Positions 47,057-55,778 of a DNA stretch of 64,000 nt are shown here, in pieces; within the stretch, counting starts at the first letter, position 1; each line of letters opens with the position of its first letter. A program made the translations under genes and the position numbers. Location: contig CBFFYP010000014.1 of the NCBI GenBank assembly GCA_965646165.1, positions 3,280 through 67,279 on the forward strand, in the 5' to 3' direction. The notes beneath the pieces are model-generated. The model was not told the DNA's origin. It saw only the letters and a program-made list of their open reading frames with translations, and made no database searches. This DNA comes from MGBC114844 sp910585855. Its GTDB lineage: Bacteria; Bacillota; Clostridia; Lachnospirales; Lachnospiraceae.

Positions 47057-47791
47057 GGGGGGACGCCAGATTCGAAAACTATGAACCGCCTGCTGTTCCA
47101 CGTTTCCAAAAAGTAAGAAGTTCTAAGACTTCTGCAGTTCCATTCCTCCAACCGGACAGACCGGAGCGCAATTCGCCCGCATGGCAACCAAAACGAAACT
47201 GACCTACCAAAAAACTTCATCTGCCGAAAAAAAACCGCTTTCCCTTACCTGTGCGGGCTAAACACGCTCCTTTTTTTTCACACACTGCATAAAAGCAGTA
47301 TGTGAAAAAAATCTTAAGTTTTCGAGCAGAAGTCAAGAACTTCTAACTTTTCTCCAAAGTCACTGCAGGCGGTCCATAGTTTTCGAATCTGGCTGTTTTT
47401 TGACCCCGAAACAAAAAGCAAAATGACAAGCACAATTTCTGACGCTATCCAACTAACAGCAAGAGGCGGGTTGCTTGCCTCCTTTGTCTGCGACTTCGGA
47501 GAACGGTTAGAAAGTCTTAGGCTTCTGTATGGAAACACCTAGAATTTTTTGCATATCCTGCTTCCATGCAGGGTGTGCAAAAAAAGGGGCGTGTTTAGCC
47601 CGTATCATAAAAAGAGGAGCTGTGTTGTGGATGGGAAAATCTTTCCTTACACCAATCACGTTTTGCCTGTAATACGGGCGAATTGCGCCCCGGTTCGTTC
47701 GGTTGGATGTGCTTAGATACAGAAGCCATAGACTTTCTTACCGTTCGGAGCGGAGCAAACAAAGGAGGCAAGCAACCCGCCTCTTGCGTCC
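47057..47791. repeat. Head-to-head pair of family B elements
   Basis: Forward unit arms 47068-47090 and 47368-47390, inverted complements over 23 bases with one mismatch. Inverted unit arms about 47462-47487 and 47757-47784, complementary over about 25 bases. In the inverted unit the arm reads GGGTTGCTTGCCTCC where the 40.8-kb copy reads GGTTTGCTCCTGTCC, and the partner arm has changed to match. Spacer as in the other pairs. Located just upstream of thrC. Confidence 0.9.
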
Positions 47792-47811
47792 GGTGAAAGA
47801 CACCTCTTTTC

Positions 47812-47925
47812 CGCATCCTATCCCTATCAGCACTTAGATACCATATTTTAGCATCTTAGTATTCGATATGAAGAATATTAAGCGCAAACGAACCTGAAGC
47901 AGACTTCTTTTGGATTCCGGCGTTC
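47812..47925 (+). repeat. Degenerate family A element
   Basis: TCAGCACTTAGATACC, then TATTTTAGCATCTTAGTATT, AAGAATATTAAGCGCAAACG and GCAGACTTCTTTTGGATTCC follow the family A order with many changes. The left arm is gone, replaced by the end of the B pair, so the A copy was probably cut by the B insertion. Confidence 0.55.
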
Positions 47926-47933
47926 CTTCTCAG

Positions 47934-47977
47934 CAAAAAATCCTTGAATAGAATTTCTTCTATCCAAGGATTTTTAC
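47934..47977 (-). terminator. Terminator of the SleB-like gene
   Basis: AAAATCCTTG-ATAGAA and TTCTAT-CAAGGATTTT form a long stem with a TTTC loop. Flanked by A and T runs, so it can act in both directions. It lies about 33 bases past the stop at 48010. Confidence 0.75.
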
Positions 47978-48009
47978 GACGCACACAAATAACCTTTTTC
48001 TTTCATCTG

Positions 48010-49062
48010 TTACCGCAGACTATAAAACTCATGTCCATCATGTTTAAATAACCAATTTAAATTATTATCAAACCATGACATACTACTATAGTCTAAGCGG
48101 GCTCTGGCTGAAAAAAACGTAGCACCCTGAGAAAAATCTTCTCCCTCTAATGCCCGTTCTACCGCCTCTCTAACAGAATCGGTTATTGTAGAGGACCAAA
48201 TCGCTCCATTTCCTGCAGGACTAAACTGGTTCTTCTGAAAAATAACGCCTTCCACTGTATTTGGAAATACACTGCTCTCTACACGGTTCAAAACAACATT
48301 TGCAACCAAAATCTGTCCTACCAAATCGCATCCACCTGCTTCTGCAGCTACCAGATGAAGCAAAGAGTTCTTTTCCTGCTCTGTTAAAGTAACAGACGCC
48401 ATAAATTCATTATATCTGGCAGTTGTACCATTATCTGTTACTAATACTTCTTTTACCTCTGGTGTTTCCTGCTCCTGTATTCCTTCTTCTTCCGGCATTG
48501 CTTCTGATATTACTTCTACTGCTGGCTGCGTTTCAAATGTTTCTGTTTCTAATTTCTCTTTTGCCCCGTATACCTTTTCTTTTACTTTTGTTATTTCCTC
48601 CTGCACCTGTAACGTTTCTATTCCGTTTCCTGCTTGTTCCATTTGATTCTCTGAGCCTATAAGCCCTTCGTCTACTCTATCATATTCTTCCTGTTGTATT
48701 CCACTTTGCCCTTGTGTAACTATCGATAACGAATGTTTTTCTTTCTCAGACAGAATCCCTTTCTTTTCCATTTTATTTTGCAGCAACATCCGCTGTACTT
48801 CTATATCGGTCAGTCTGTCTGCCGTGTGTACTTTTGCTTTTGTTTCCACATGAATTTCTTCTGTCACACTTTCTTCCGCTTCCATTTTTGGCAACTGATA
48901 CTCTGTCATGTTATCTTTACTCAAACTTTGTGAAGAAAAGGTAATTACGGTTATCACTGCTGTGCCTGAAACAAATATGACACAATTTCGATACATTTTC
49001 TTCGTAAAAGACGATTGAAAACAACCGTAAATGTCCTGAAGAAATGAGTGTATTCTAAGCAT
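48010..49062 (-). CDS. Cell-wall hydrolase, SleB/CwlJ type
   Basis: 350 residues. A membrane anchor near 25-45 (NCVIFVSGTAVITVITF), then a ~170-residue Glu/Gln-rich spacer, then a Hydrolase_2 domain from about 230 to the end. The catalytic Glu is in LLHLVAAEAGGCDLVGQILV. Other marks: NVVLNRVESSVFPNTVEGVI, FSPAGNG and the closing HDGHEFYSLR. This family cleaves peptidoglycan, notably spore cortex muramic-lactam regions during germination, or vegetative wall. The anchor and long linker fit a membrane-tethered enzyme reaching the wall. Short inverted repeat TGTAGTTT/AGACTACA is in the leader, but I see no known riboswitch. Confidence 0.85.
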   Translation of the reverse strand: MLRIHSFLQDIYGCFQSSFTKKMYRNCVIFVSGTAVITVITFSSQSLSKDNMTEYQLPKMEAEESVTEEIHVETKAKVHTADRLTDIEVQRMLLQNKMEKKGILSEKEKHSLSIVTQGQSGIQQEEYDRVDEGLIGSENQMEQAGNGIETLQVQEEITKVKEKVYGAKEKLETETFETQPAVEVISEAMPEEEGIQEQETPEVKEVLVTDNGTTARYNEFMASVTLTEQEKNSLLHLVAAEAGGCDLVGQILVANVVLNRVESSVFPNTVEGVIFQKNQFSPAGNGAIWSSTITDSVREAVERALEGEDFSQGATFFSARARLDYSSMSWFDNNLNWLFKHDGHEFYSLR

Positions 49063-49404
49063 ACATACTCCTCTTTTCCTAATAGATTTGTAGTCTGAAA
49101 CTACATATATTTCCGCCGAAATACTCAGTCGGAGAACATACGTGCATTATAGATTATCACTTGAATCTGGTCAAGTACTTCCCCACATTTTTGGCTGATT
49201 CACTGACAATAAAAACCATTTTTTTACAAATCTATAGGAATTTGCATAAAAAATTATCAATTTTTCATTACAACTTTATTGCATATTACAAAATCCGTTT
49301 TTCTTATTTGTTAAATAATTGTTACATATTTTTTAAACAGTTTTTGCATTTTCGTTTCAAATTTACTTTATGTAAACCAATACTCATAAAATTAAGTGAG
49401 TGAA

Positions 49405-49475
49405 AGGACGCAAAAATCCCAAGGGAATGTTATTCCGGGATCGGAATAGACCTCCCTTGGGATTTTTGCGTCCCC
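49405..49475 (-). repeat. Family A element reduced to a hairpin
   Basis: Arms 49407-49433 and 49446-49472 are complementary over about 27 bases with a few mismatches. Only TATTCCGGGATCGGAATA remains between them, so nearly all the core is deleted. It lies 25 bases past the leuD stop with the GCGTCC end facing leuD. It may serve as the leuCD terminator, although the T run is weak. The region 49080-49400 holds no gene. Confidence 0.75.
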
Positions 49476-49496
49476 CTTTGAAAACTTTCCCCCCCT

Positions 49497-49985
49497 TTAC
49501 TTCCCGCTATTAATATAATTTACAAGTCCCCCTGCCGAAATCAATTTCTGCATAAATTCAGGAAATGCCTGTCCCTGATAAGATGTTCCTTTTGTCCGAT
49601 TATAAATCTTTCCTGTATCAAAATCAATCTCCACCTGATCCCCATCTGCAATATCCTTACTAGCCTCTGGACATTCAATAATAGGAAGTCCAATATTAAT
49701 TGCATTTCGATAAAAAATCCGTGCAAATGTTTCTGCAATGACACAGCTTACCCCTGCTGCCTTTATTGCAATCGGTGCATGTTCTCTTGAAGATCCACAG
49801 CCGAAATTTTTATCTGCCACAATAATATCTCCTTGCTTTACCCGATTTACAAACTCTTTATCAATATCTTCCATACAATGTTTTGCCAATTCTGCCGGAT
49901 CGGAAGAATTTAAATACCGTGCCGGAATGATTACATCGGTATCCACATTATCGCCATATTTAAATACACGTCCTGATGCCTTCAT
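49497..49985 (-). CDS. leuD: 3-isopropylmalate dehydratase small subunit
   Basis: 162 residues, the short form typical of Firmicutes and archaea. It pairs with LeuC to isomerise 2- to 3-isopropylmalate in leucine synthesis. Swivel-domain marks: YGDNVDTDVIIPARYLNSSD, the substrate-binding NFGCGSSREHAP, and FYRNAINIGLPIIEC. Last gene of the leuCD operon, 13 bp after leuC. GGAG precedes the ATG. Confidence 0.95.
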   Translation of the reverse strand: MKASGRVFKYGDNVDTDVIIPARYLNSSDPAELAKHCMEDIDKEFVNRVKQGDIIVADKNFGCGSSREHAPIAIKAAGVSCVIAETFARIFYRNAINIGLPIIECPEASKDIADGDQVEIDFDTGKIYNRTKGTSYQGQAFPEFMQKLISAGGLVNYINSGK

Positions 49986-49998
49986 CTTTACTCTCCTC

Positions 49999-51264
49999 CT
50001 ATGCTTCTAATTCTTCTGGACTGCTAATTTTACCAATTACTGCACTTGCTGCCGCCACAGCCGGACTTGCCAGATAAATTTCTGAAGTCACATCTCCCAT
50101 ACGACCTACAAAATTTCGGTTTGTAGTAGAAACACATCTCTCTCCTGCGGCAAGAATCCCCATATATCCGCCAAGGCAAGGTCCGCAGGTAGGTGTACTG
50201 ACCACAGCACCTGCCTCAATAAAAGTACGAATCAACCCCTCTTCCATTGCCTGAAGATAAATCTTCTGTGTTGCCGGAATAATAATTGTCCGAATTCCCT
50301 TCTTCACCTTTCTTCCCTTCAGCACCTTTGCCGCAATTCTCAAATCCTCAATCCGACCATTGGTACAAGAACCGATTACTACCTGATCAACAGCAATCTC
50401 TCCTACTTCATCAATCGTATGTGTATTCTCAGGAAGATGCGGAAACGCCACAGTTGGCTTTAGCTTAGAAAGATCAATTTCAATCACCTGCTCATACTCT
50501 GCATCCGAATCTGCCTCATAAATCGTATACGGCTTTTTAGAATGTTCTTTCAGATAGTTCTGTGCTAACTCATCCACAGGGAAAATTCCGTTTTTTCCTC
50601 CGGCTTCAATCGCCATATTGGCAATCGTAAACCGATCATCCATTGAAAGATTTACAATTCCATCCCCAGTAAATTCCATAGAACGATAAAGTGCCCCATC
50701 CACTCCTATCATCCCGATAATATGCAGAATAATATCCTTTCCGCTTACCCATTTTGCCGGTTTCCCGGTCAATACAAACTGAATCGCAGAAGGCACTTTA
50801 AACCATGCTTTTCCGGTAGCCATTCCTGCTGCCATATCCGTACTTCCTACTCCGGTAGAAAATGCACCCAGTGCACCATATGTACAAGTATGAGAATCCG
50901 CTCCAATCACTACATCTCCGGCTACTACCAATCCTTTTTCCGGCAGCAGGGCATGTTCAATCCCCATCTCTCCTACTTCAAAATAATTAGTAATCTCATT
51001 CTTTTTTGCAAACTGTCTTACACATTTGCAGTGTTCTGCTGATTTAATATCCTTATTCGGCACAAAATGATCCGGAACTAAAGCAATCTTATCTTTATCA
51101 AATACCCCGTCTACTTTCATTTTTTCCATTTCATGAATAGCAACCGGAGAAGTAATATCATTCCCCAAAACCAAATCCAAATCTGCTTCAATTAACTGAC
51201 CTGCCTTTACCTCAGACAAACCAGCATGTGCAGCTAAAATTTTCTGTGTCATTGTCATTCCCAT
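49999..51264 (-). CDS. leuC: 3-isopropylmalate dehydratase large subunit
   Basis: 421 residues, the HacA-like short LeuC. The 4Fe-4S cysteines are in VIGSCTNGRIEDLR and TPTCGPCLGGYMG. Other marks: VVIGADSHTCTYGALGAFST and VGSTDMAAGMATGKAWFKVP. Acts as aconitase-like catalyst with LeuD in the cytoplasm. First gene of the operon and divergent from a LysR regulator whose promoter region it shares, so it is likely controlled by it. leuA and leuB are not in the window. Start at 51264 with GAGAGGAA upstream. Confidence 0.95.
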   Translation of the reverse strand: MGMTMTQKILAAHAGLSEVKAGQLIEADLDLVLGNDITSPVAIHEMEKMKVDGVFDKDKIALVPDHFVPNKDIKSAEHCKCVRQFAKKNEITNYFEVGEMGIEHALLPEKGLVVAGDVVIGADSHTCTYGALGAFSTGVGSTDMAAGMATGKAWFKVPSAIQFVLTGKPAKWVSGKDIILHIIGMIGVDGALYRSMEFTGDGIVNLSMDDRFTIANMAIEAGGKNGIFPVDELAQNYLKEHSKKPYTIYEADSDAEYEQVIEIDLSKLKPTVAFPHLPENTHTIDEVGEIAVDQVVIGSCTNGRIEDLRIAAKVLKGRKVKKGIRTIIIPATQKIYLQAMEEGLIRTFIEAGAVVSTPTCGPCLGGYMGILAAGERCVSTTNRNFVGRMGDVTSEIYLASPAVAAASAVIGKISSPEELEA

Positions 51265-51309
51265 GATTGATTCCTCTCTTTCTGCATTTTCTATACTTAT
51301 TCCTTTTGC

Positions 51310-51381
51310 TTGCTATTATACTAAATACTTGTTATAATTAGAAATATCTATTATTGATATATACTATAACTATAAGTTATA
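51310..51381 (+). promoter_or_regulatory. Promoter and operator region between leuC and LysR gene
   Basis: TTGCTA (51310-51315), a 17-base spacer and TATAAT (51333-51338) form a strong promoter for the LysR gene. Two inverted repeats follow: ATATC-N7-GATAT at 51344-51360, which contains a T-N11-A LysR box, and TATAAC-N5-GTTATA at 51365-51381. Both lie downstream of the -10 box, a position suited to self-repression. Confidence 0.55.
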
Positions 51382-51410
51382 CTAAACCAAAACAAAGAAA
51401 GGAATCCAAA

Positions 51411-52313
51411 ATGATTGAAAACCTCTCCTATTACCATATTTTCTACGAAGTAGCTGCTACCCAAAACCTCTCCAAAGCCGCTCAGAATCTCTATATCAGC
51501 CAGCCTGCTGTAACCAAAGCCATTCAAAAACTAGAAGAAAATCTAAATCTTACCCTATTTACCAGAACCTCCCGAGGTGTCCACCTTACCCCGGAAGGAA
51601 CAGTTTTATACAAACATGTTGCCTCCGCCTTTTCCTCCTTAATAAAAGGAGAACAAGAAATTCAATCTATGCGTTCCCTCCAATCTGGTCAAATCCGAAT
51701 CGGCGTCAGTACCACCTTATGCAAATATATCCTGCTCCCCTACCTGCAGGAATTTATCCGCACCTTTCCGCAAATAAAAGTTTCCATTTTTTGCCAATCC
51801 TCAAACGAAACCTTAAAACTCCTAGAAAACAATCAAATCGACTTCGGACTAGTAGGAGAACCCATCCACAAAAAAAATCTAGTCTTTTCCCCTATCCAAA
51901 CCATTCAGGATACCTTTGTCTGCAACCAAAAATACCACACCCTAATCTCTCCTATTAACCCAGAACAGCCATTTTTTCAAAACTGTACCCTTTTAATGCT
52001 AGACAAAAACAATCTATCACGCCAATATATCGACAATTACTTTCTAGAACACCAAATTATCCCTTCCTGCCTTCTAGAAATCAGCACCATGGATCTTCTA
52101 ATCGAACTTGCAAAAATCGGGGTCGGAGTTGCCTGTGTCATAAAAGAATTTATCCAAAATGAACTAGAAACCGGTCAGCTTCTAGAACTCCCCTTAAATA
52201 TCCCTATTCACACCAGAAAAATCGGATATACCTATTTAAAATCCTCTTATCTTTCTCTGGCAGCCAAACAATTCCTAACCTTAGCCGGACAGAGGACACC
52301 AAAAACCGAATAG
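51411..52313 (+). CDS. LysR-family transcriptional regulator
   Basis: 300 residues from ATG 51411 (MIENLSYYHIFYEVAATQNL), with AAAGGA upstream; the frame before that is leader. Winged helix at 1-60 (LSKAAQNLYISQPAVTKAIQ), then a substrate-binding domain (SGQIRIGVSTTLCKYILLPY; IDFGLVGEP). Likely controls the divergent leuCD operon, sensing a pathway intermediate. The last residues (RTPKTE) and the TAG stop lie in a collapsed family A element, so the C-terminus may have been altered by it. Confidence 0.88.
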   Translation: MIENLSYYHIFYEVAATQNLSKAAQNLYISQPAVTKAIQKLEENLNLTLFTRTSRGVHLTPEGTVLYKHVASAFSSLIKGEQEIQSMRSLQSGQIRIGVSTTLCKYILLPYLQEFIRTFPQIKVSIFCQSSNETLKLLENNQIDFGLVGEPIHKKNLVFSPIQTIQDTFVCNQKYHTLISPINPEQPFFQNCTLLMLDKNNLSRQYIDNYFLEHQIIPSCLLEISTMDLLIELAKIGVGVACVIKEFIQNELETGQLLELPLNIPIHTRKIGYTYLKSSYLSLAAKQFLTLAGQRTPKTE

Positions 52314-52340
52314 ACCTGCCTTCCGATTTCAGCGTCCCCC
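52296..52340 (+). repeat. Family A remnant at the LysR gene end
   Basis: GAGGACACCAAAAACC gives the family A left end, then GAATAGACC and CTTCCGATTTCAGCGTCCCC give the right arm and end. The core is deleted. The TAG in GAATAGACC is the LysR stop. Confidence 0.6.
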
Positions 52341-52344
52341 TCCC

Positions 52345-52388
52345 ACAAAAAAACAGAACCTGTTTCGCCGTTTCGGTTCTGTTTTTTA
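52345..52388. terminator. Bidirectional intrinsic terminator
   Basis: AAAAACAGAACC and GGTTCTGTTTTTT form a stem around TGTTTCGCCGTTTC. It serves both the LysR gene (plus) and the HD gene (minus), which converge here. Confidence 0.8.
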
Positions 52389-52392
52389 TCTT

Positions 52393-52806
52393 TTATCTGC
52401 TTAAAATTTCTCTTACTTTCTTACATCTTGCCTCAAGAGAATACGTCTTAAATGAAAGTTTATTTACCCGCACAATATCCTGATTATCCTCTAATTCTGC
52501 CAACTTCACTTTTTTACAAACTTCACTGGTCGCAATATCTTCGATATACTCAAAATATGTAAAATCACTCTTTCTAGTAAGCTGCTCTACACATTCAATA
52601 ACTTCCCTCGAAAATCCTGCATCCTGCAAATCATGAATCGAACAATCGGTATCTTCCAATACATCATGAAGCACAGCCACAATTTTTTCAAACTCCGTAT
52701 CCATCTTATCTGCTACCCTCATTGCATGATTGATATACGGTTCTCCTTTCTCATCGGTATGTCCATTCAATACTTTACTTGCAAATTTAATCGCATTGTC
52801 TAACAT
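52393..52806 (-). CDS. Small HD-domain phosphohydrolase (SpoT/Mesh1-like)
   Basis: 137 residues. HD-fold metal ligands: His in YINHAMRVADK, HD in AVLHDVLEDTD and Asp in VKLAELEDNQDIVR. The HDVLEDT and KLAELEDN pattern is the one seen in the (p)ppGpp hydrolase domains of RelA/SpoT and in Mesh1. It lacks synthetase, TGS and ACT parts, and is shorter than Mesh1 (about 180). It might clear alarmone or a related nucleotide. Single gene with its own terminator; the 200 bases upstream show no other gene. Confidence 0.8.
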   Translation of the reverse strand: MLDNAIKFASKVLNGHTDEKGEPYINHAMRVADKMDTEFEKIVAVLHDVLEDTDCSIHDLQDAGFSREVIECVEQLTRKSDFTYFEYIEDIATSEVCKKVKLAELEDNQDIVRVNKLSFKTYSLEARCKKVREILSR

Positions 52807-53010
52807 AACTGCATCTCCCTTCTAAATTTCTTGCTATTGTCAAACAGCAAATTCTCTTATAACATTGTACCTCTTTTTTGAAATTTTTTCAATATTTTTA
52901 TTAATTTTCACTATACTTTTCTAAAAAGAAAGCATCCGTCCCGTTAAATTTGCGATTTTGTTATAAAATACCAAACGTTTTTTCTCTTATAGTACCAATC
53001 TTTTCTATAT

Positions 53011-54078
53011 TTATCCGATAATCGTTCCCCCGCCCAATACATAATCTCCCTGATAAAATACCACTGCCTGTCCGGGTGTAATCGCACGCTGAGGCTCATA
53101 AAATTTACATTCGATCTGATCTGGATCTGTTTTTCTTATTTTGCAGTATGCCCCTTTATGACTGTAGCGAATCTTGGCAAATACCTCCATTTCTCCTTCT
53201 ATCTCTGGTACTGCCATAAAATTCAGCCGATTGGCATACAGCCGATCTCCATATACTTCTTCCCCTGTTCCGATTACCACTTCATTGGTCTGGGGACGAA
53301 TCTCTGTTACAAAAGCAGGACTTCCAAGAGAAAGATTCAGCCCCTTTCTCTGTCCAATGGTATAATGAATCAATCCCTTATGCCTGCCCAGTACGATACC
53401 GTCTGCACGCACAAAATTTCCGGGCAGAATCTCGCTTTTGGTATGTTTTTTTATAAAAGCCGCATAGTCATGATCGGGTATAAAACAAATTTCCTGACTA
53501 TCTTTTTTTTGTGCTACCAAAAGTCCAATCTCTTCTGCTGTCTTTCGAATTTCTTCTTTTGTATAAGCCCCTACTGGCATCAAGGTATGAGAAAGCTGCT
53601 TCTGTGTTAAATTATATAGTGCATAAGTTTGATCTTTTTGAGCCGTAACCGATTTTTTTAGAGCAAATCTCCCATTTGAAAGCTGCTCTATCTGTGCATA
53701 ATGCCCGGTGGCAATAAAATCTGCTCCCAGTGAAAGGCTTTTATTTAGCAAGGCCTCCCATTTTACATATCGGTTGCAGGCGATACAAGGATTGGGCGTA
53801 TGTCCTTTTAAATATTCTTCTACAAAATAGTCGATTACTGTTTCCCGAAATTCTTTTCGAAAATTCATGACATAAAAAGGAATCCCCAAATCATCTGCTG
53901 CCCTTCTGGCATCCTCCACAGCCGACAGCCCGCAGCAGCCGTTTTCTGCCGTTTCTTCTTCCTGCCAAATCTGCATGGTAACTCCGATTACCCGATAGCC
54001 CTGCCTTTTTAATAAATAAGCTGCTACAGAAGAATCCACTCCGCCCGACATTCCAACTATAACTGTTTTTTGTTCCAT
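53011..54078 (-). CDS. mnmA: tRNA 2-thiouridylase MnmA
   Basis: 355 residues. It adds sulfur to U34 of Lys, Glu and Gln tRNAs using ATP. The PP-loop SGGVDSS is at 11-17. The catalytic cysteine is C98 or C101 in HTPNPCIACNRYVKW, and the second is in SQEICFIPDHDY. The central GHYAQI and C-terminal RYSHKGAYCKI beta domains are present. It is last in a unit with cysteine desulfurase (sulfur donor) and a 92-aa gene, which is a sensible sulfur-relay context. The 34-bp gap upstream supports cotranscription. Confidence 0.95.
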   Translation of the reverse strand: MEQKTVIVGMSGGVDSSVAAYLLKRQGYRVIGVTMQIWQEEETAENGCCGLSAVEDARRAADDLGIPFYVMNFRKEFRETVIDYFVEEYLKGHTPNPCIACNRYVKWEALLNKSLSLGADFIATGHYAQIEQLSNGRFALKKSVTAQKDQTYALYNLTQKQLSHTLMPVGAYTKEEIRKTAEEIGLLVAQKKDSQEICFIPDHDYAAFIKKHTKSEILPGNFVRADGIVLGRHKGLIHYTIGQRKGLNLSLGSPAFVTEIRPQTNEVVIGTGEEVYGDRLYANRLNFMAVPEIEGEMEVFAKIRYSHKGAYCKIRKTDPDQIECKFYEPQRAITPGQAVVFYQGDYVLGGGTIIG

Positions 54079-54112
54079 CTTTTTCCATCCTAAATTAAAA
54101 TTCTATTTTCTG

Positions 54113-54391
54113 TTAAAACATTCGATAACAAGCTGCATCCCATTCTTCTTTCCGATCCAAATACCGCTGATTCAGCCATTGAACCAGCTCTTCTCTTCCT
54201 TCTTCGGAAAAACAAAATGTCTGTCTTTCTTTTTCTTCTTTTGTACATTCAAAATTATAGGGTTCTGGCCAAATAGTAACCAAAAATTCCTCTTCTGCTT
54301 TTTCAATTCGATACCGCATCCCCCGATACCCTCCGGTAAATACACTCTTTTTATAGAAATTAAGAGGCATTAATTCCGCCTTCTCAATCAT
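54113..54391 (-). CDS. Small protein between cysteine desulfurase and mnmA
   Basis: 92 residues starting 3 bases after the desulfurase stop. Contains RYRIEKAEEEFLVTIWPEPY and ends in YLDRKEEWDAACYRMF. No signal or metal site seen; one central and one C-terminal Cys. I do not recognise a family. The tight position suggests a role with tRNA thiolation or Fe-S work, but that is only context. Confidence 0.6.
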   Translation of the reverse strand: MIEKAELMPLNFYKKSVFTGGYRGMRYRIEKAEEEFLVTIWPEPYNFECTKEEKERQTFCFSEEGREELVQWLNQRYLDRKEEWDAACYRMF

Positions 54392-54394
54392 AAA

Positions 54395-55585
54395 TCATAC
54401 ATTCCTTCCATTCTGTTTTACAAAATCATCATACAAAGGGGACATTGCACGCAATTTTTCCACAATTTCTTTTATCGAATCCACCACAAAATCCATCTCT
54501 TCTTTTGTATTTTCCTCTCCAAGCGTCATCCGCAAAGAGCCATGTGCAATCTCATGAGGCAGTCCAATCGCCAAAAGTACATGAGAAGGATCTAGCGATC
54601 CAGATGTACAAGCCGATCCACTGGAAGCACAAATTCCTTTCATATCCAACATAATCAATAACGATTCTCCCTCAATAAACTGTATACTGATATTGATATT
54701 ATTCGGCAGCCGCCGTTTTCGATCTCCGTTTAACCGCACATAAGGAATTTCCTTTAAAATTCGCTCAATCGCAGCATCCCGCACACTTTGTACCTTCCGG
54801 CTTCTTGCTTCCATATCTGCCATAGCAAGTTCTACTGCCTTTCCAAATCCGATAATCCCCGATACATTTTCTGTTCCGGCACGTCTGCGGCGTTCCTGTG
54901 CGCCTCCGTGAATCAGCGGTCCTATTTTTACTCCATTTCGTACATAAAGAAATCCGATCCCCTTCGGTCCGTTTAATTTATGACCGCTGGCACTTAATAA
55001 ATCAATATGCATCTCATCTACTTGAATTGGAATCTGTCCATAAGCCTGTACTGCATCCGTATGAAAAAGAATCCCTTTTTCCTTTGCAATCTCTCCAATT
55101 TCCTTTATCGGCTCGATTGTTCCTATCTCATTATTGGCAAACATAACAGAAATTAAAATCGTAGTAGGACGAATTGCTGCCCGCAGTTCCTCCAAATCAA
55201 TCAATCCATTTTCATCCACATTTAAATAAGTAACAGCAACACCCTGCTTTTCTAAATATTCACAGGTATGCAAAATCGCATGATGCTCTATTTTTGTTGT
55301 AATAATATGATTTCCCTTTGTACAATACATTTCTGCAATCGATTTTAGCGCCCAGTTATCTGCCTCTGTTCCGCCTGCTGTAAAATAAATTTCCTCTTTC
55401 TTTGCTCCAAGAGAATCGGCTATCGTTTCCCGTGCCTTTTGTATCTCAATTTTATTTTTTGCTGCAAATCCATATACAGAAGAAGGATTTCCAAACTGAT
55501 TCGTAAAATAAGGAAGCATCGCCTCCACCACTTCTTTTCGTGCTGCTGTCGTAGCAGCATGATCTAAATATATAAACTGCTCCAT
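54395..55585 (-). CDS. Cysteine desulfurase (NifS/IscS-like)
   Basis: 396 residues from ATG 55585 (MEQFIYLDHAATTAARKEVV), with GGGAG 8 bases upstream; the frame continues to 55678 but that part does not match the family. PLP-binding Lys is in LLSASGHKLNGPKGIGFLY (about 205). The sulfur-carrying Cys is in SSGSACTSGSLDPSHVL (about 328). It removes sulfur from cysteine and passes it to partners such as MnmA, whose gene follows. No IscU or SufU scaffold gene is nearby, which favours a tRNA thiolation role. Confidence 0.93.
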   Translation of the reverse strand: MEQFIYLDHAATTAARKEVVEAMLPYFTNQFGNPSSVYGFAAKNKIEIQKARETIADSLGAKKEEIYFTAGGTEADNWALKSIAEMYCTKGNHIITTKIEHHAILHTCEYLEKQGVAVTYLNVDENGLIDLEELRAAIRPTTILISVMFANNEIGTIEPIKEIGEIAKEKGILFHTDAVQAYGQIPIQVDEMHIDLLSASGHKLNGPKGIGFLYVRNGVKIGPLIHGGAQERRRRAGTENVSGIIGFGKAVELAMADMEARSRKVQSVRDAAIERILKEIPYVRLNGDRKRRLPNNINISIQFIEGESLLIMLDMKGICASSGSACTSGSLDPSHVLLAIGLPHEIAHGSLRMTLGEENTKEEMDFVVDSIKEIVEKLRAMSPLYDDFVKQNGRNV

Positions 55586-55778
55586 ATCATACTCCCTTTC
55601 TGCGCTGCTGCGCTGTTTTCTCTCTTTTCCTAGTGTTTTAATAGGTTTTATATTACCACTGCTTATTCTGATTGTCAATGCAAGTTTTTATACTGATTTT
55701 TCTATTTTTATACAAGTTCTCATTCTGAGAATCCTATTTTTTACATATATATAAACTGAACTTCAAAAGAGGTGATTT

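Noticed and set aside
49063..49400. c-di-AMP (ydaO) riboswitch ahead of the SleB-like gene
   Set aside because: Cell-wall hydrolase genes often have one, but I could not find its conserved segments here, only short hairpins.
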